A stretch of DNA of 64,000 nt, taken from Prevotella sp. Lineage in GTDB: Bacteria > Bacteroidota > Bacteroidia > Bacteroidales > Bacteroidaceae. Below, one piece after another: positions 25,929 through 35,739 of this stretch. The stretch is from the NCBI GenBank assembly GCA_021204905.1, contig JAJPYN010000018.1, forward strand, positions 62,001-126,000. Direction: 5' to 3'. The position numbers and the translations under genes are program-made. Below the pieces are notes generated by a model. The model was not told the origin of the DNA, did not search any database, and was given only the letters and a program-made list of their open reading frames with translations. Position 1 is the stretch's first letter. Each line of letters starts with the position of its first letter.

Positions 25929-28900
25929 ATGACAAAGTATTCTGATGCGATACGGATTCGAGAAACCAAATCCGCATACAACATACAAACAGAGGAAAGT
26001 GGCGAATGGAAGAACTTCATCCCTAATGAGCAGTTCAACGAAATCCTAAAGAAGGTTATAGGCTCTGCCAGCAATAAAGTTGTTGACGAACATCGTTCGT
26101 TCTGGTTGGAAGGTACATACGGCACCGGCAAAAGCCATGCGGTGGCTGTGATAAAACACCTCCTTTGTGATCCAGTTCAAGAGATAGAGGATTACATAAA
26201 TGATGAGTACAGTGGAGATAAATTTGCGATAATTCGTGAATCACTATTCGCTCTTAGGAAGAACACACGATTGTTCCCTGTGACAATGTATGGTTCTTGT
26301 TCTATCTCTAATCGAGATGATCTTTCCTTACAAATACAATTGCATGTGACTCGGGCATTACAAGATGCAGGTATTGATGTAAGTGTTTGTACGGATTTCG
26401 ATAATTATATCGCAAATATTGAGAAGAATCCATATATCTGGGATATTATAATCAATAACGATGATGAATTGAAATCGTATGCACCAGATCGAGAAAAACT
26501 TATCAAGGAACTAAAGGACAAGGAAGCCTCTTCTGCCATACTTTCTTTAGCAAAGAATGCTCTCAGGAATTGTGGATATAATGTTAGGCTGGAACAAGAG
26601 AACTTATGCAAATGGTTCTTCGAGGTTCAAAATGAATTGGCCTTGAATACTGATTACAAGGGTATTTTCCTAATTTGGGATGAGTTTACCGATGTCATGG
26701 ATCTTGATATTGGTGCATCATTATTGGTAGGGCTTCAAGAATTGACCGAAGCAACCATGCGCTCTAACAACAACTCGTATATTTGTCATATTGCCCATCC
26801 TTCAGCACTTGACAAACTAAAAGCGGACGAGCGTACGAAAACAACCGGCAGATACCATTATATGCATTATAATATGGAGCCTGTATCTGCATTCAAGATT
26901 ATGTCTCGCAAGTTTATGCACGAGAAAGATAGTAATAATCCGGCATGCGCTCTGTATCATAAGATGACAGATAAGTACTTTGAGCGAATGCACGAAGTAT
27001 ATGAGAAGTATGCAGAGACATCTAATAATCCCCAAGAAACATTGGAGGATCTCAAAGCGCTTTTCCCAGTTCATCCAGCCACAGCAAATATGGCGACATA
27101 TTATGCCCGTGAAGTTGGTTCTTCATCAAGAAGTGTGTTTGAGTTTCTTGGCGATAATCAGGCAATACGTCAGTTCTTGGATAATGAAGAATTCTTTGCC
27201 CAAGGACAGATGATCACTTCTGATTATCTTTGGGATTTTGTATTAGATGAATTCAATAAGAAGGCTGTTAAATATGGTGTTGTAACAGAACGATTTAATT
27301 CGTACAAACTACATGTTGCAAAGAAAGGAGACGAATATCTTGCCGTCTTTAAGTCTATTCTATTACTCAATGCATTCAATAATCTTGCTGCAAATGAAAC
27401 AGTAACTCCAAGTGAGGAAAATATTCGTAACATGTATGTAGGTACTCCTATTGCCGACCACATGGATACAATTCTTAAATGGATAAATGCCGAGGGTATC
27501 GTACAACGCTCACCCTTGGGTATATATGAAATCCGTTTTTCTGCCCTTGACACAAAAGAGATTGAAGAAATAAAGAAACAATTACTTGCTAACGACTATA
27601 AATACACTTATCAGTTAATCAAGTTCGGTGATATTGCAAAGAATGCTGTCGGCAATAAGTTGAAGCAATTAAATCGTCCTGTTTGCTTCGAATTTTATTC
27701 GGAAGATGTAAATGAATACACGTTATTGAACAAGATTTATAACGGGCGTAAAGAAGCGGCTTCTTATGTTGTGTTCATCGCCTTCATGGTGGCAAGAAGC
27801 AATATAGAATTAGCAACATTAAAAGATATTGCACAAAAAGCATCAGGTGAAGAACGTTTCAAAAATGTTGCTTTTTTTATTTTTGATTTTGTCATAGATT
27901 CAATGGAATATGATCGCTTCATTGAATATCAAGCAAATGCTATATGTTCAAAGAAGTATGGTTTTACTGACCAAACTAAATCACATGTGGATAATGCGAA
28001 GGCAATTATTTCGGATTGGATTAGAGACATCCTAGTTGGTAATTGTACTATTTTTATTCAAGGGGAAGCAGAACATATTTCTGCAAGACTATTGCCGAAA
28101 ACTATAAATACAAGTATATCGCCTAGGATTTTCTATAATGGTCCCGAATCTTTAGAAATAGTTCGTGCCAGAACTTCATATACATCTTGGGGCTTGCAAT
28201 TCGCTAAGAAGATTGCCGATTTATTTTTGTCTTATAACAATAAGGATGAGATTGTACAAAGGTGTAATGCCCAGGAGAAAATCATACCTCTTCTTCTACA
28301 AGATAGTGTTGATGACAATTTAAGGATTAAGCAGGATGTGAATCCAAATCATCCTTTAAATCTGGTTTGTAATTTCGTTAAATCCAGAATTGATCATTCC
28401 GATAGAGAGAACACATTTAATTTGTCAGATAAGTTCCATGATTTAACTCGTGCTCCATATGGTATGTATAAATCTTTTGCTTCATACGGACTCCTTGCTT
28501 ATGCTCTTCGTCCTTATGTAAGTAAAGTCTTTGACACAAATGGCAAGCTGATAAATGCCCAAAGAATGCTAGAAATTATAGATTTGACATTCAAGATTTG
28601 GGATGGTGAAACGAAGCATTATAATAAAGTAGAACTAAAATTCGAAACCAAAGAGGAAAGTTCAATTGCCAAGGGGTTGATTTCAATGTTCCAACTTGGA
28701 AAATTAAAGGATTATAAGGACGTTACAAGTTTGACAGACGCACGGTGGGCTCTACGTAATGGATTCTGTTCTCAAGTAGATTATCCATTATGGTCAATTA
28801 AATATTGCGATAAGCTTCAATCCCTTAATTGCAAAGAAAAGATAGCTAAGCTGACCGATAACATCATTAAGATTTGTTCCGAAGTAGGCACTAAAAACCC

Positions 28901-29360
28901 ACCTCTTATGAGTGAGACAGCTGAATTGGTAACAGATGTGAGGTTTGAGTATATGGCTCTTCTTAACTATGAAGAGGAGAATAACTTTGAGAATGGCTTC
29001 CGTAATTATTTGTTATCTGATTCTAATGTAAGACTGCAAGAGAGCGACTATGATGAAGCATTGACATATATTCGTCAGCATATGGAATTAGGAGTCGGTC
29101 TATGGACAGAGGATGCTGTTATTGAGCAGTTGAAGAACTGGAAATTAAGCCTTATGCACACTGCCCCGGCAACAAACATAGTTAAAAGCAAAGATACGCC
29201 CGTAACAGAAATACGGAGACAGCCGATCGCTAATACCGATAAGCTTAACAAAGCAAAAGCACGTATTCAGTCGATTACAACCATCGATGAGGCAAGGCAA
29301 TTGTTGGAAGCATTGTGCGATTTAGGTTATGGGGAGATACTCGACACCGTATTAAAATAA
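25929..29360 (+). CDS. brxC: BREX P-loop ATPase BrxC/PglY
   Basis: A 1143-aa AAA+-like ATPase. Walker A GTYGTGKSH (Lys68) and Walker B GIFLIWDEFTD (Asp251, Glu252) are intact. The length and the N-terminal layout (FWLEGTYGTGKSHAVAVIKHLL) fit the BrxC/PglY family found in all BREX types. It is the third gene, 9 bp after the SBD-like gene and 5 bp before pglZ. In BREX this ATPase is needed for phage defence and, in type 1, for modification; its exact task is not settled. The last two thirds are strongly AT-rich with different codon habits from the first ~1.1 kb. Confidence 0.9.
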   Translation: MTKYSDAIRIRETKSAYNIQTEESGEWKNFIPNEQFNEILKKVIGSASNKVVDEHRSFWLEGTYGTGKSHAVAVIKHLLCDPVQEIEDYINDEYSGDKFAIIRESLFALRKNTRLFPVTMYGSCSISNRDDLSLQIQLHVTRALQDAGIDVSVCTDFDNYIANIEKNPYIWDIIINNDDELKSYAPDREKLIKELKDKEASSAILSLAKNALRNCGYNVRLEQENLCKWFFEVQNELALNTDYKGIFLIWDEFTDVMDLDIGASLLVGLQELTEATMRSNNNSYICHIAHPSALDKLKADERTKTTGRYHYMHYNMEPVSAFKIMSRKFMHEKDSNNPACALYHKMTDKYFERMHEVYEKYAETSNNPQETLEDLKALFPVHPATANMATYYAREVGSSSRSVFEFLGDNQAIRQFLDNEEFFAQGQMITSDYLWDFVLDEFNKKAVKYGVVTERFNSYKLHVAKKGDEYLAVFKSILLLNAFNNLAANETVTPSEENIRNMYVGTPIADHMDTILKWINAEGIVQRSPLGIYEIRFSALDTKEIEEIKKQLLANDYKYTYQLIKFGDIAKNAVGNKLKQLNRPVCFEFYSEDVNEYTLLNKIYNGRKEAASYVVFIAFMVARSNIELATLKDIAQKASGEERFKNVAFFIFDFVIDSMEYDRFIEYQANAICSKKYGFTDQTKSHVDNAKAIISDWIRDILVGNCTIFIQGEAEHISARLLPKTINTSISPRIFYNGPESLEIVRARTSYTSWGLQFAKKIADLFLSYNNKDEIVQRCNAQEKIIPLLLQDSVDDNLRIKQDVNPNHPLNLVCNFVKSRIDHSDRENTFNLSDKFHDLTRAPYGMYKSFASYGLLAYALRPYVSKVFDTNGKLINAQRMLEIIDLTFKIWDGETKHYNKVELKFETKEESSIAKGLISMFQLGKLKDYKDVTSLTDARWALRNGFCSQVDYPLWSIKYCDKLQSLNCKEKIAKLTDNIIKICSEVGTKNPPLMSETAELVTDVRFEYMALLNYEEENNFENGFRNYLLSDSNVRLQESDYDEALTYIRQHMELGVGLWTEDAVIEQLKNWKLSLMHTAPATNIVKSKDTPVTEIRRQPIANTDKLNKAKARIQSITTIDEARQLLEALCDLGYGEILDTVLK

Positions 29361-29365
29361 AGTGT

Positions 29366-31789
29366 ATGTTTAGAACTTTCACCAATTTCGAAGACTTGCT
29401 TAAGGCCGTAGAGGCAGATCGTAACATAAGAGGCGAGGGTGCAAGTACGGCAAACAGATTCCCTGTGAGATTTGTCTTATTTGACAATTTCCGTGACTGC
29501 TGCAAGTTGGTGGAGCACATTTCTCGTCATCTGCCTAATATCAATGTTCAACGTATTGAAGATTGGATGGATAAGGAGTACCCTGATGTGTTTATGCCTC
29601 ATGACAAGTTGGCAAGAAAGATATTACAGCTTATAAGGTCAACTCCTTCCGAGTACAGGATTATAATGCCGTTTTCAGAGATAGCCCGATTTTATGACAA
29701 CAGGGATAGATTGGAATTTGATGCATTAATTTCAACTATAAAGGGTTTCGATACAGAGAAAGAAGGCTTTGAACATAAACAGAGAATCTATATTCCTATT
29801 GTTGGTCTGGAAGGTAAGATGCAGCATTTCCGCAATGATGCTCAATCGTTTATCTGGTACTATCAAAACCCTGATAGACAGTTGGATTATCGTTTGATTA
29901 TGACCAATGGCACAACTTATGATGTCAAGGGTTTAGAGAAGAGATACAACATCGCCGGCACGCTTACGGAATGGTTAGGTTGTTGGAGGTATCCGGAACT
30001 AAAGCAGAATATTATCTGCACTTCAAAATCTATCTATTCACATAGTGGATATGCTAAACCGGATAATGCGTTTGAGTTTTGCAAATGTGAAAACGCCTAC
30101 CAATTCTTGACGACCGGATTGAAACTCGATGTGGATTGCATTCCATATAACAGGGCTGAAAATGCATATTGGAATACTCTTGCTTCAAGGGTGAATATCG
30201 AAAATTTTCAGTTTGAGAAATTCTTTAACGAACTGTTTGGCATTAACAGACTATCCGGTTACAAACAATTCTTTGAATTATGGTTCAAGAACAAAGAACC
30301 TTTTATGCGGTGGCTTTTGTCGAAATACTATGTTTATAAATTTTGTGGAAAGGGATATGTCTGCCGCGTACTGCAGCAGCTTAACGGCTACAGTGACACT
30401 GCATTTGTTACGGGCTTGGCTCTGGCCATATTCAGTATGGAGAATCAAGAATCGTATATTGAAGAAAGAAACGAAGGACTCAAGCAAAGTGAAAAAAACG
30501 GCATTGAGCTTGCCCATGATGTTCAGTCGTATCTAATTGAAAAGATAAAGAACATTGAGGCAGATGCAGGAATATCGTCCGCGATAAAGTACGTATCTTG
30601 TATGTCATACGCTGAAAAGGCTCTTGTAATAGAATGGTATCGAGCCGGGAAGGTTGAAAGAGAAGACCTCGCGCGCGTCTATCCTGACTTGTATTATTAT
30701 CTGTGCAAAACCGTTGCTTCCGCCGAAGACACATGGGTTCTTGACTACATTGACAAATATAAGGAGGCTAAAGTTAAGAACACATACACTGACGACGTAA
30801 AAAACTATATTTCAGACAAAAATAAAAATCACGTCGAGCATTTCAAATGGTCAAACAAGTTCTCTACTACAAAGACTATATTAAGCGCTCGCACCGACAT
30901 ACAATGCTATCTATGGATAGACGGTCTTGGCATTGACTGGATCTCTTTCATCAGCCAGACAGTGAAAGAGTGTGAAGCGGAAAGCTATTATCTTAACGAG
31001 GTGTATGTGGCGACTGCAAAGGTGCCAACAAGAACCGACATTAATAGAGCCGATATTCAGGATTTATCAGGAGGCTTGTTTGAGAAGGTTGGGGACTTGG
31101 ATGAGATTGCCCACTCATGCAGACCATATCCAAAGTATATCATTGATGATCTTGAAACCGTCAGAAATTCAATACATCAGTTCCTGATAGAACACCCCGG
31201 CATGAAAATTGCCATTGTGTCCGATCATGGAATCTCTTATTTGTCACAGCTCTTACCCGGATATAATCTGAAGGGATATAAATCGGATCACTACGGCCGC
31301 ATTGCGGAAGCAACAATGCAGAGCAAGGCATCGGTTGTTTCTGACGATAAATATGATGTAATAAAGATGCCGGATGGCAAGACAATAAGTCTTTGCGCCC
31401 TAAAACATGAGTCGCTTATGGCCAAGATACCAGAAGGTATGGGGTGCCATGGAGGCTGTACACCGGAAGAGCAGTTAGTACCAGTGATGATAATATCGCC
31501 AGAGAAAACTGTTGCCACATGGCGTTCATCGCTCAAATCATTCGAAGTTGAAGAAGCTAATCCTATCATTGTATATGAGATTGTCGGATTGGTTTCTTCT
31601 CAAATTCCTTTCATCGAATATAATAACAAGAACTACGCTCTGAGTGCAAAGGGAAGCCTTTATACAAGTGAAAGATTACAACTCGTCAAAGATGTAACCA
31701 AGGTAAAACTCAGAATCGGTACTTGGGAGAAAGAAGATACATTTACAATTAAGATGGCCGTTGTAGAAGACGACCTATTTGATTTCTAA
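29366..31789 (+). CDS. pglZ: BREX alkaline-phosphatase-fold protein PglZ
   Basis: An 807-aa PglZ protein. The ATG at 29366 (MFRTFTNFEDLL) is chosen over an upstream in-frame start that would lie inside brxC. The phosphatase-fold core lies in the C-terminal half: YLWIDGLGIDW (Asp519), IVSDHGISYL (Asp620, His621), KHESLMAKIPEGMGCHGGCTPEE (only its key residues H and the HGG motif are noted here). The N-terminal half is helical and unassigned. PglZ is the marker protein of BREX; in other family members the domain acts as a metal-dependent nuclease/phosphodiesterase. It is spaced 3 bp from brxL, so translation of the two is probably coupled. Confidence 0.9.
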   Translation: MFRTFTNFEDLLKAVEADRNIRGEGASTANRFPVRFVLFDNFRDCCKLVEHISRHLPNINVQRIEDWMDKEYPDVFMPHDKLARKILQLIRSTPSEYRIIMPFSEIARFYDNRDRLEFDALISTIKGFDTEKEGFEHKQRIYIPIVGLEGKMQHFRNDAQSFIWYYQNPDRQLDYRLIMTNGTTYDVKGLEKRYNIAGTLTEWLGCWRYPELKQNIICTSKSIYSHSGYAKPDNAFEFCKCENAYQFLTTGLKLDVDCIPYNRAENAYWNTLASRVNIENFQFEKFFNELFGINRLSGYKQFFELWFKNKEPFMRWLLSKYYVYKFCGKGYVCRVLQQLNGYSDTAFVTGLALAIFSMENQESYIEERNEGLKQSEKNGIELAHDVQSYLIEKIKNIEADAGISSAIKYVSCMSYAEKALVIEWYRAGKVEREDLARVYPDLYYYLCKTVASAEDTWVLDYIDKYKEAKVKNTYTDDVKNYISDKNKNHVEHFKWSNKFSTTKTILSARTDIQCYLWIDGLGIDWISFISQTVKECEAESYYLNEVYVATAKVPTRTDINRADIQDLSGGLFEKVGDLDEIAHSCRPYPKYIIDDLETVRNSIHQFLIEHPGMKIAIVSDHGISYLSQLLPGYNLKGYKSDHYGRIAEATMQSKASVVSDDKYDVIKMPDGKTISLCALKHESLMAKIPEGMGCHGGCTPEEQLVPVMIISPEKTVATWRSSLKSFEVEEANPIIVYEIVGLVSSQIPFIEYNNKNYALSAKGSLYTSERLQLVKDVTKVKLRIGTWEKEDTFTIKMAVVEDDLFDF

Positions 31790-31792
31790 AAT

Positions 31793-33214
31793 ATGAATGC
31801 GAATATAGTACAGAAGGTTCAAACATATTTAGGTGCACAGGCTTTGTATAAGGACAGTACAACCACAGGTAATCTGTTTGCAGGCCGGAATTTACCTTCA
31901 TTTGTAAAGGATTACCTCCTTAAGAAATATGCTCACGGAGAAGATGTGGACAGAAATGGACTCACTTCATTTTTGAATAAAGTTATGCCTACGGGCGATC
32001 TCCGCAGCCACTTAATATCAGGTCAAGAGATTACATTGTTAACAAGATTTTCGGTTAATATTGATTTGGTGCACAATCTGCGTCGTTTTGGCATTCCGGA
32101 TCTTGGCATTAAAGAGCGTGAGGGGCAAATACCTGAATATGTCGCTTCAAAGCATCCTGAGTTGGTTGACGGGGAGATGTGGGGCATAATAAAAATGTGC
32201 CTATTGCCAGATGACGATGGCAAAAAGAGTCACGTCGAGATGGTTGACTTCAAACCCTTTAAACCTTATACATCTGTGGATGTTGGCTTCATACAGAATG
32301 TACGAAAGAACTTTACTACATCAGAATGGCTTGATTTGATAATCTCATCAATGGAGTATGAACCAGACTCATTTGAAACAACACATCAGAAATTAGAATT
32401 TATAACTCGTCTCTTGATATTTGTAGAACCGCGCCTTAATGTAGTGGAACTTGCTCCCAAGGGGACAGGAAAGTCATACATATTCAATAATATCAGCAAG
32501 TATGGTTGGTTGGTGAGCGGTGGTAAAGTTACTCGTGCCAAACTCTTTTATGACAGAGCGAAGGATCAAGCCGGCATATTAAAGAATCATGACTTCTGTG
32601 CATTTGATGAAATCCAGACAATTGTATTTCAGGAGCCTGCGGAGTTGCAAGGCGCACTTAAATCCTACCTTGAGCAAGGTAAGGCAACCATTGGTGATAA
32701 GGAGTTTACATCCGAGTGCGGCTTAATGTTGATGGGTAACATACCTTTGACAGACAAAAGAAAACCCATGACCAACCGCTATTTCGATGCTTTGCCTGAA
32801 AACTTCCGTGAGTCTGCCCTGCTTGACCGTTTCCATTGTTTTATTGAAGGTTGGTATCTGCCGCGTATCAACAAGAGTATGATTTATAAAGGTTGGACAA
32901 TGAACATGGAGTACTTCTCTGAAGTCATGCACAATCTTCGCGTTCAGAATTCATACGGTGAGTTGTTTGATAAACTCGTAGATTATGAACGTAAAGCCGG
33001 TATGCGGGAGTTTACTGCAGTTAAGCGTATAGCGACGGCATACATGAAACTTCTGTTCCCGCATTGGTTGACTATAAAAGACGTCAATCTTAACGAATTT
33101 GACACATATTGTTTACAGCCGGCTATTCGCCGCAGGGGTATCATTCAAGAGCAATGCCATTATATAGACCCGGAATATAAGGCTGAAATGCCCGGAATTT
33201 GGGTTATGCATTAA
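31793..33214 (+). CDS. brxL: BREX Lon-like ATPase BrxL, short form
   Basis: A 473-aa protein that keeps the BrxL N-terminal and AAA+ core: LAPKGTGKSYIFNNIS (Walker A, Lys227), FCAFDEIQT (Walker B) and the LMLMGNI and RFHCFIEGWYLPR segments. It ends soon after the AAA+ lid (PGIWVMH), so the C-terminal Lon-protease-like domain seen in the ~680-residue type 1 BrxL is missing. BrxL of type 1 forms DNA-encircling rings; a short form is probably normal for type 4. It is the last gene of the operon and converges with the mobilization genes. No methyltransferase gene (pglX) is present anywhere in the island. Confidence 0.9.
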   Translation: MNANIVQKVQTYLGAQALYKDSTTTGNLFAGRNLPSFVKDYLLKKYAHGEDVDRNGLTSFLNKVMPTGDLRSHLISGQEITLLTRFSVNIDLVHNLRRFGIPDLGIKEREGQIPEYVASKHPELVDGEMWGIIKMCLLPDDDGKKSHVEMVDFKPFKPYTSVDVGFIQNVRKNFTTSEWLDLIISSMEYEPDSFETTHQKLEFITRLLIFVEPRLNVVELAPKGTGKSYIFNNISKYGWLVSGGKVTRAKLFYDRAKDQAGILKNHDFCAFDEIQTIVFQEPAELQGALKSYLEQGKATIGDKEFTSECGLMLMGNIPLTDKRKPMTNRYFDALPENFRESALLDRFHCFIEGWYLPRINKSMIYKGWTMNMEYFSEVMHNLRVQNSYGELFDKLVDYERKAGMREFTAVKRIATAYMKLLFPHWLTIKDVNLNEFDTYCLQPAIRRRGIIQEQCHYIDPEYKAEMPGIWVMH

Positions 33215-33321
33215 TGAAGTGCATTTTCTGTTTTGCAATTCTGTTTGCAAATTCAGTTATGGGCGTCTCCTCTAACTACACATTTCTCTCTATGTTTGGA
33301 CGCATACAAAGGAAATGGCGA

Positions 33322-33876
33322 TTATTTACCCACAACATGAACTATCACAATGGCAAGGATCATACCCAATGCGAAAATGAGCGAGAGCCAGAAGAGCCAA
33401 GTGATGAATGTGGCGAGGGTGCCGCTGAGGTAGATTGCGGGGTCGCGGCGCAAGGTGCGGCGGAGGGTGTTGAGGTGCTCGTCGTGTTCCGATTGGATGA
33501 GTTTCCTTTCCGTATCTATGAGTTCCTTGTGGTGTGACGCGAGGAGTTTCAAATCATCTTCACCGAGGGCGACTTTTATAGGGGTGTTCTCCGCCTTGAC
33601 GATTGCGCGTGTTATTCCGTCGGTGATGTTGGATGCGTTGCCGACTGCCGCGTCTAATGCAGGTTTGAGCTCGTTTGCTTTACTAATGGCGCCGTTTAAC
33701 TCGGATTGCAGACTGCCGAGCAATGAACAAAGTCTCTCAATCTCCTTTATCTGCCCGTCAATTCGGTTGCACTGCTCCGCAAGTTCCGTCGTTCTTTCAA
33801 GGTAGGTAATCCCGTCAGGCTGACTGTCATCGCCGCCGGGTAACTCCCCGTCGTATTTACTCCTTTTCATAATCAC
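33322..33876 (-). CDS. Mobilization-region membrane protein (hypothetical)
   Basis: A 184-aa protein with a central coiled-coil-like region (residues ~25-75, then ~115-145) and one or two C-terminal transmembrane helices (FITWLFWLSLIFALGMILAIVIVHVV). It directly follows the relaxase gene (6 bp after its stop). Small membrane-anchored coiled-coil proteins often accompany relaxases of Bacteroidetes mobilizable elements; the function is unknown. Confidence 0.65.
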   Translation of the reverse strand: MIMKRSKYDGELPGGDDSQPDGITYLERTTELAEQCNRIDGQIKEIERLCSLLGSLQSELNGAISKANELKPALDAAVGNASNITDGITRAIVKAENTPIKVALGEDDLKLLASHHKELIDTERKLIQSEHDEHLNTLRRTLRRDPAIYLSGTLATFITWLFWLSLIFALGMILAIVIVHVVGK

Positions 33877-33882
33877 ATATAG

Positions 33883-35067
33883 TTATCTGCGTCTGTTTCG
33901 TCTTATCGGTTTGCACATCCATATTGCATGACGGGCGCAACGGCGCATCCACGCGAGGTCGTCTTCATCATCTTTCTTGCCCCATCCGGATGAAACACCG
34001 CCGCCACCCCCGCACGATTCGGATATGCTCGTTGCCGCGTCGAGATATTGACAGAAAAGCAAAAGAGAAACCTTTATTACATTAGTTACGGCAGTTTCGT
34101 CCTGAATATCAATTTGTTCGGGCTGTCTGTTCAATTCCTCTTTAATTGTATCCATATACTTCTCCGGTATATTCATCTTATAAGTTTCGCCGTTGATGGT
34201 AACGTATTGAGATACAGGGCGATGTTTGTCTAAGACTACACCTGCCGGACGCTCTGCCCGTGTACTGTTTCGTTCCGTTTGTTTATGCAGCTCACGCCAA
34301 GTGGAGACAATCCGGCTTGCCAATAAGCCGCGCCCCTTCAACTCGGATGCCTTATAAATAGAATTTCCCTTTCTGATTGAATAACCGCGGACAAGTCCGG
34401 AGCTGTCGGTGCGCAATTGAACGACATATCCCCGTTCTTTGAGCTTCGCTTTATATTGGCTCCAAGTAAAGCTGTCCATCGCCCGCAACACGTCGTAACA
34501 AGCATTGGTTATATCCGCGATGTTATCATCTCTCCGTTCCTGCGCCGTAACCCATCCGCGCCGTTGGCTTATAACGTTTGCCGCATGTGCCGCCCTAAGA
34601 CCAATTCGATGGGCATCATTAACGTTGCCCTCGTTATCTATCCTGTTCACCAGTATATGAAGATGTCGAATGCCGCTTCTTGAATCGGAATGGAGCGACA
34701 CTACGTATTGGCTGTTGCAGAGATTTGTGGGGCGGACTTGCGAAGAGGAGTTTATCTTCTTTGGATTAAAACCGTCCATCTCTTTAAGAAACTCCTTCGC
34801 AAGACGCTTCCAATCATCTATTGTCCAGTTCTCGGTATATTCGTTCTCCGGGGATAACTCGAAACGTAACGCGGTCTTTACAACGGGTTTCGCCTTAGGT
34901 TTAATGCCGGACATCAACATTTGATGCCTTACCATCTGCGACCACAAGTCGTCCGCCTCGGGGGTATAATCCAGACCATGCACGCAAACCAAACGTGATT
35001 GCTCCTTGTTGGTGTTGTAGTTTATGGCTGTTGCGCCGTGGCTTATTGCGCTTCCTTTGGCTATCAT
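33883..35067 (-). CDS. Relaxase / mobilization nuclease (MobP type)
   Basis: A 394-aa relaxase. It begins with MIAKGSAISHGATAINY, a start common in Bacteroidetes mobilization proteins, and has the metal-binding three-histidine type motif in RHLHILVNRID (HxH...N) with the upstream YVVSLH strand. It nicks oriT and stays bound to the 5' end during transfer. It follows the small accessory gene by 9 bp on the minus strand and is followed by the membrane protein. Together with a coupling/secretion system from another element it would mobilize the island. Confidence 0.88.
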   Translation of the reverse strand: MIAKGSAISHGATAINYNTNKEQSRLVCVHGLDYTPEADDLWSQMVRHQMLMSGIKPKAKPVVKTALRFELSPENEYTENWTIDDWKRLAKEFLKEMDGFNPKKINSSSQVRPTNLCNSQYVVSLHSDSRSGIRHLHILVNRIDNEGNVNDAHRIGLRAAHAANVISQRRGWVTAQERRDDNIADITNACYDVLRAMDSFTWSQYKAKLKERGYVVQLRTDSSGLVRGYSIRKGNSIYKASELKGRGLLASRIVSTWRELHKQTERNSTRAERPAGVVLDKHRPVSQYVTINGETYKMNIPEKYMDTIKEELNRQPEQIDIQDETAVTNVIKVSLLLFCQYLDAATSISESCGGGGGVSSGWGKKDDEDDLAWMRRCARHAIWMCKPIRRNRRR

Positions 35068-35076
35068 TCGGTTGTC

Positions 35077-35436
35077 CTATTTTTGAGAAAGGGTTTCGAT
35101 AATATCCGACCATCGGCGGCGGAGCATGTCAATACTTTCTATCCAATTTTTCAACAAAGCGGGGTTACGGAAGAGTTGTCTCTTCATATCGGCACTGCGC
35201 GTGTTTATCAGATTGTAAATCCGCTGCAAATCCTTGCGTGCCGTACGCAGGGTAAGAATCGCGTCCGCCTCCTTCTCCGTGAGGCGGTGCTTGGGGTGAT
35301 AACCGAGCAACACCCGTCTGCCGAAGTCGCTGTAAGTCAATCCGCACGCGGCGGCTTTCTCCTCGATGATGTGCTTCTCTTCCGGGGTAAGGCGGATGTC
35401 GATATGCGTTGTGCGTCCTTTATAATCGGTGTTCAT
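35077..35436 (-). CDS. Relaxosome accessory protein (MobC/MobA-like)
   Basis: A 119-aa protein starting at MNTDYKGRTTHIDIRLTPEE. An N-terminal ribbon-helix-helix-like segment (HIDIRLTPEEKHIIEEKA) and the AACGLTYSDFGRRVLLG pattern are typical of relaxosome proteins that bind oriT and help the relaxase. A longer open frame upstream (to 35847) lacks protein-like composition and overlaps a likely oriT, so the shorter start is preferred. Another ATG 15 bp upstream (35451) is also possible. Confidence 0.75.
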   Translation of the reverse strand: MNTDYKGRTTHIDIRLTPEEKHIIEEKAAACGLTYSDFGRRVLLGYHPKHRLTEKEADAILTLRTARKDLQRIYNLINTRSADMKRQLFRNPALLKNWIESIDMLRRRWSDIIETLSQK

Positions 35437-35514
35437 AAACGTATTTAATAAGAGGGTGAAAAATAAAGATGGATAACCGTCTGCGAGCTTGCGAGTAGTG
35501 CAAGATGCCGCAAG

Positions 35515-35543
35515 CCGGACAAAGGGTGTACGCACCTTGTCGG
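35515..35543. other. Candidate oriT inverted repeat
   Basis: CCGGACAAAGGGTG (35515-35528) and CACCTTGTCGG (35533-35543) form an inverted repeat with small bulges about 80 bp before the relaxosome gene, followed by ACAACGGCAC. This is where mobilizable elements usually keep oriT. The rest of 35437-35739 shows no gene. Confidence 0.45.
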
Positions 35544-35739
35544 ACAACGGCACTTCTTGCATAGGATACCCGCCAAAATACATCTTCCTAAGATTATTCA
35601 TATAACCGGATTTGTTTGAATTGCGTGCCGAAAGAAAATGTTGGGTGCAGCGTCGTTCTTGGTGCGGGTAACCGGCTCGGCGCTTGCCGTAATGAAGCGG
35701 AGGGTGCAATCGGTCAATAGCTAACAGGCTTGTGATTGT

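Noticed and set aside
21982..33214. DNA methyltransferase for the BREX system
   Set aside because: I looked for adenine-methyltransferase motifs (NPPY/DPPY with a FxGxG) in all island genes and saw none; consistent with type 4.
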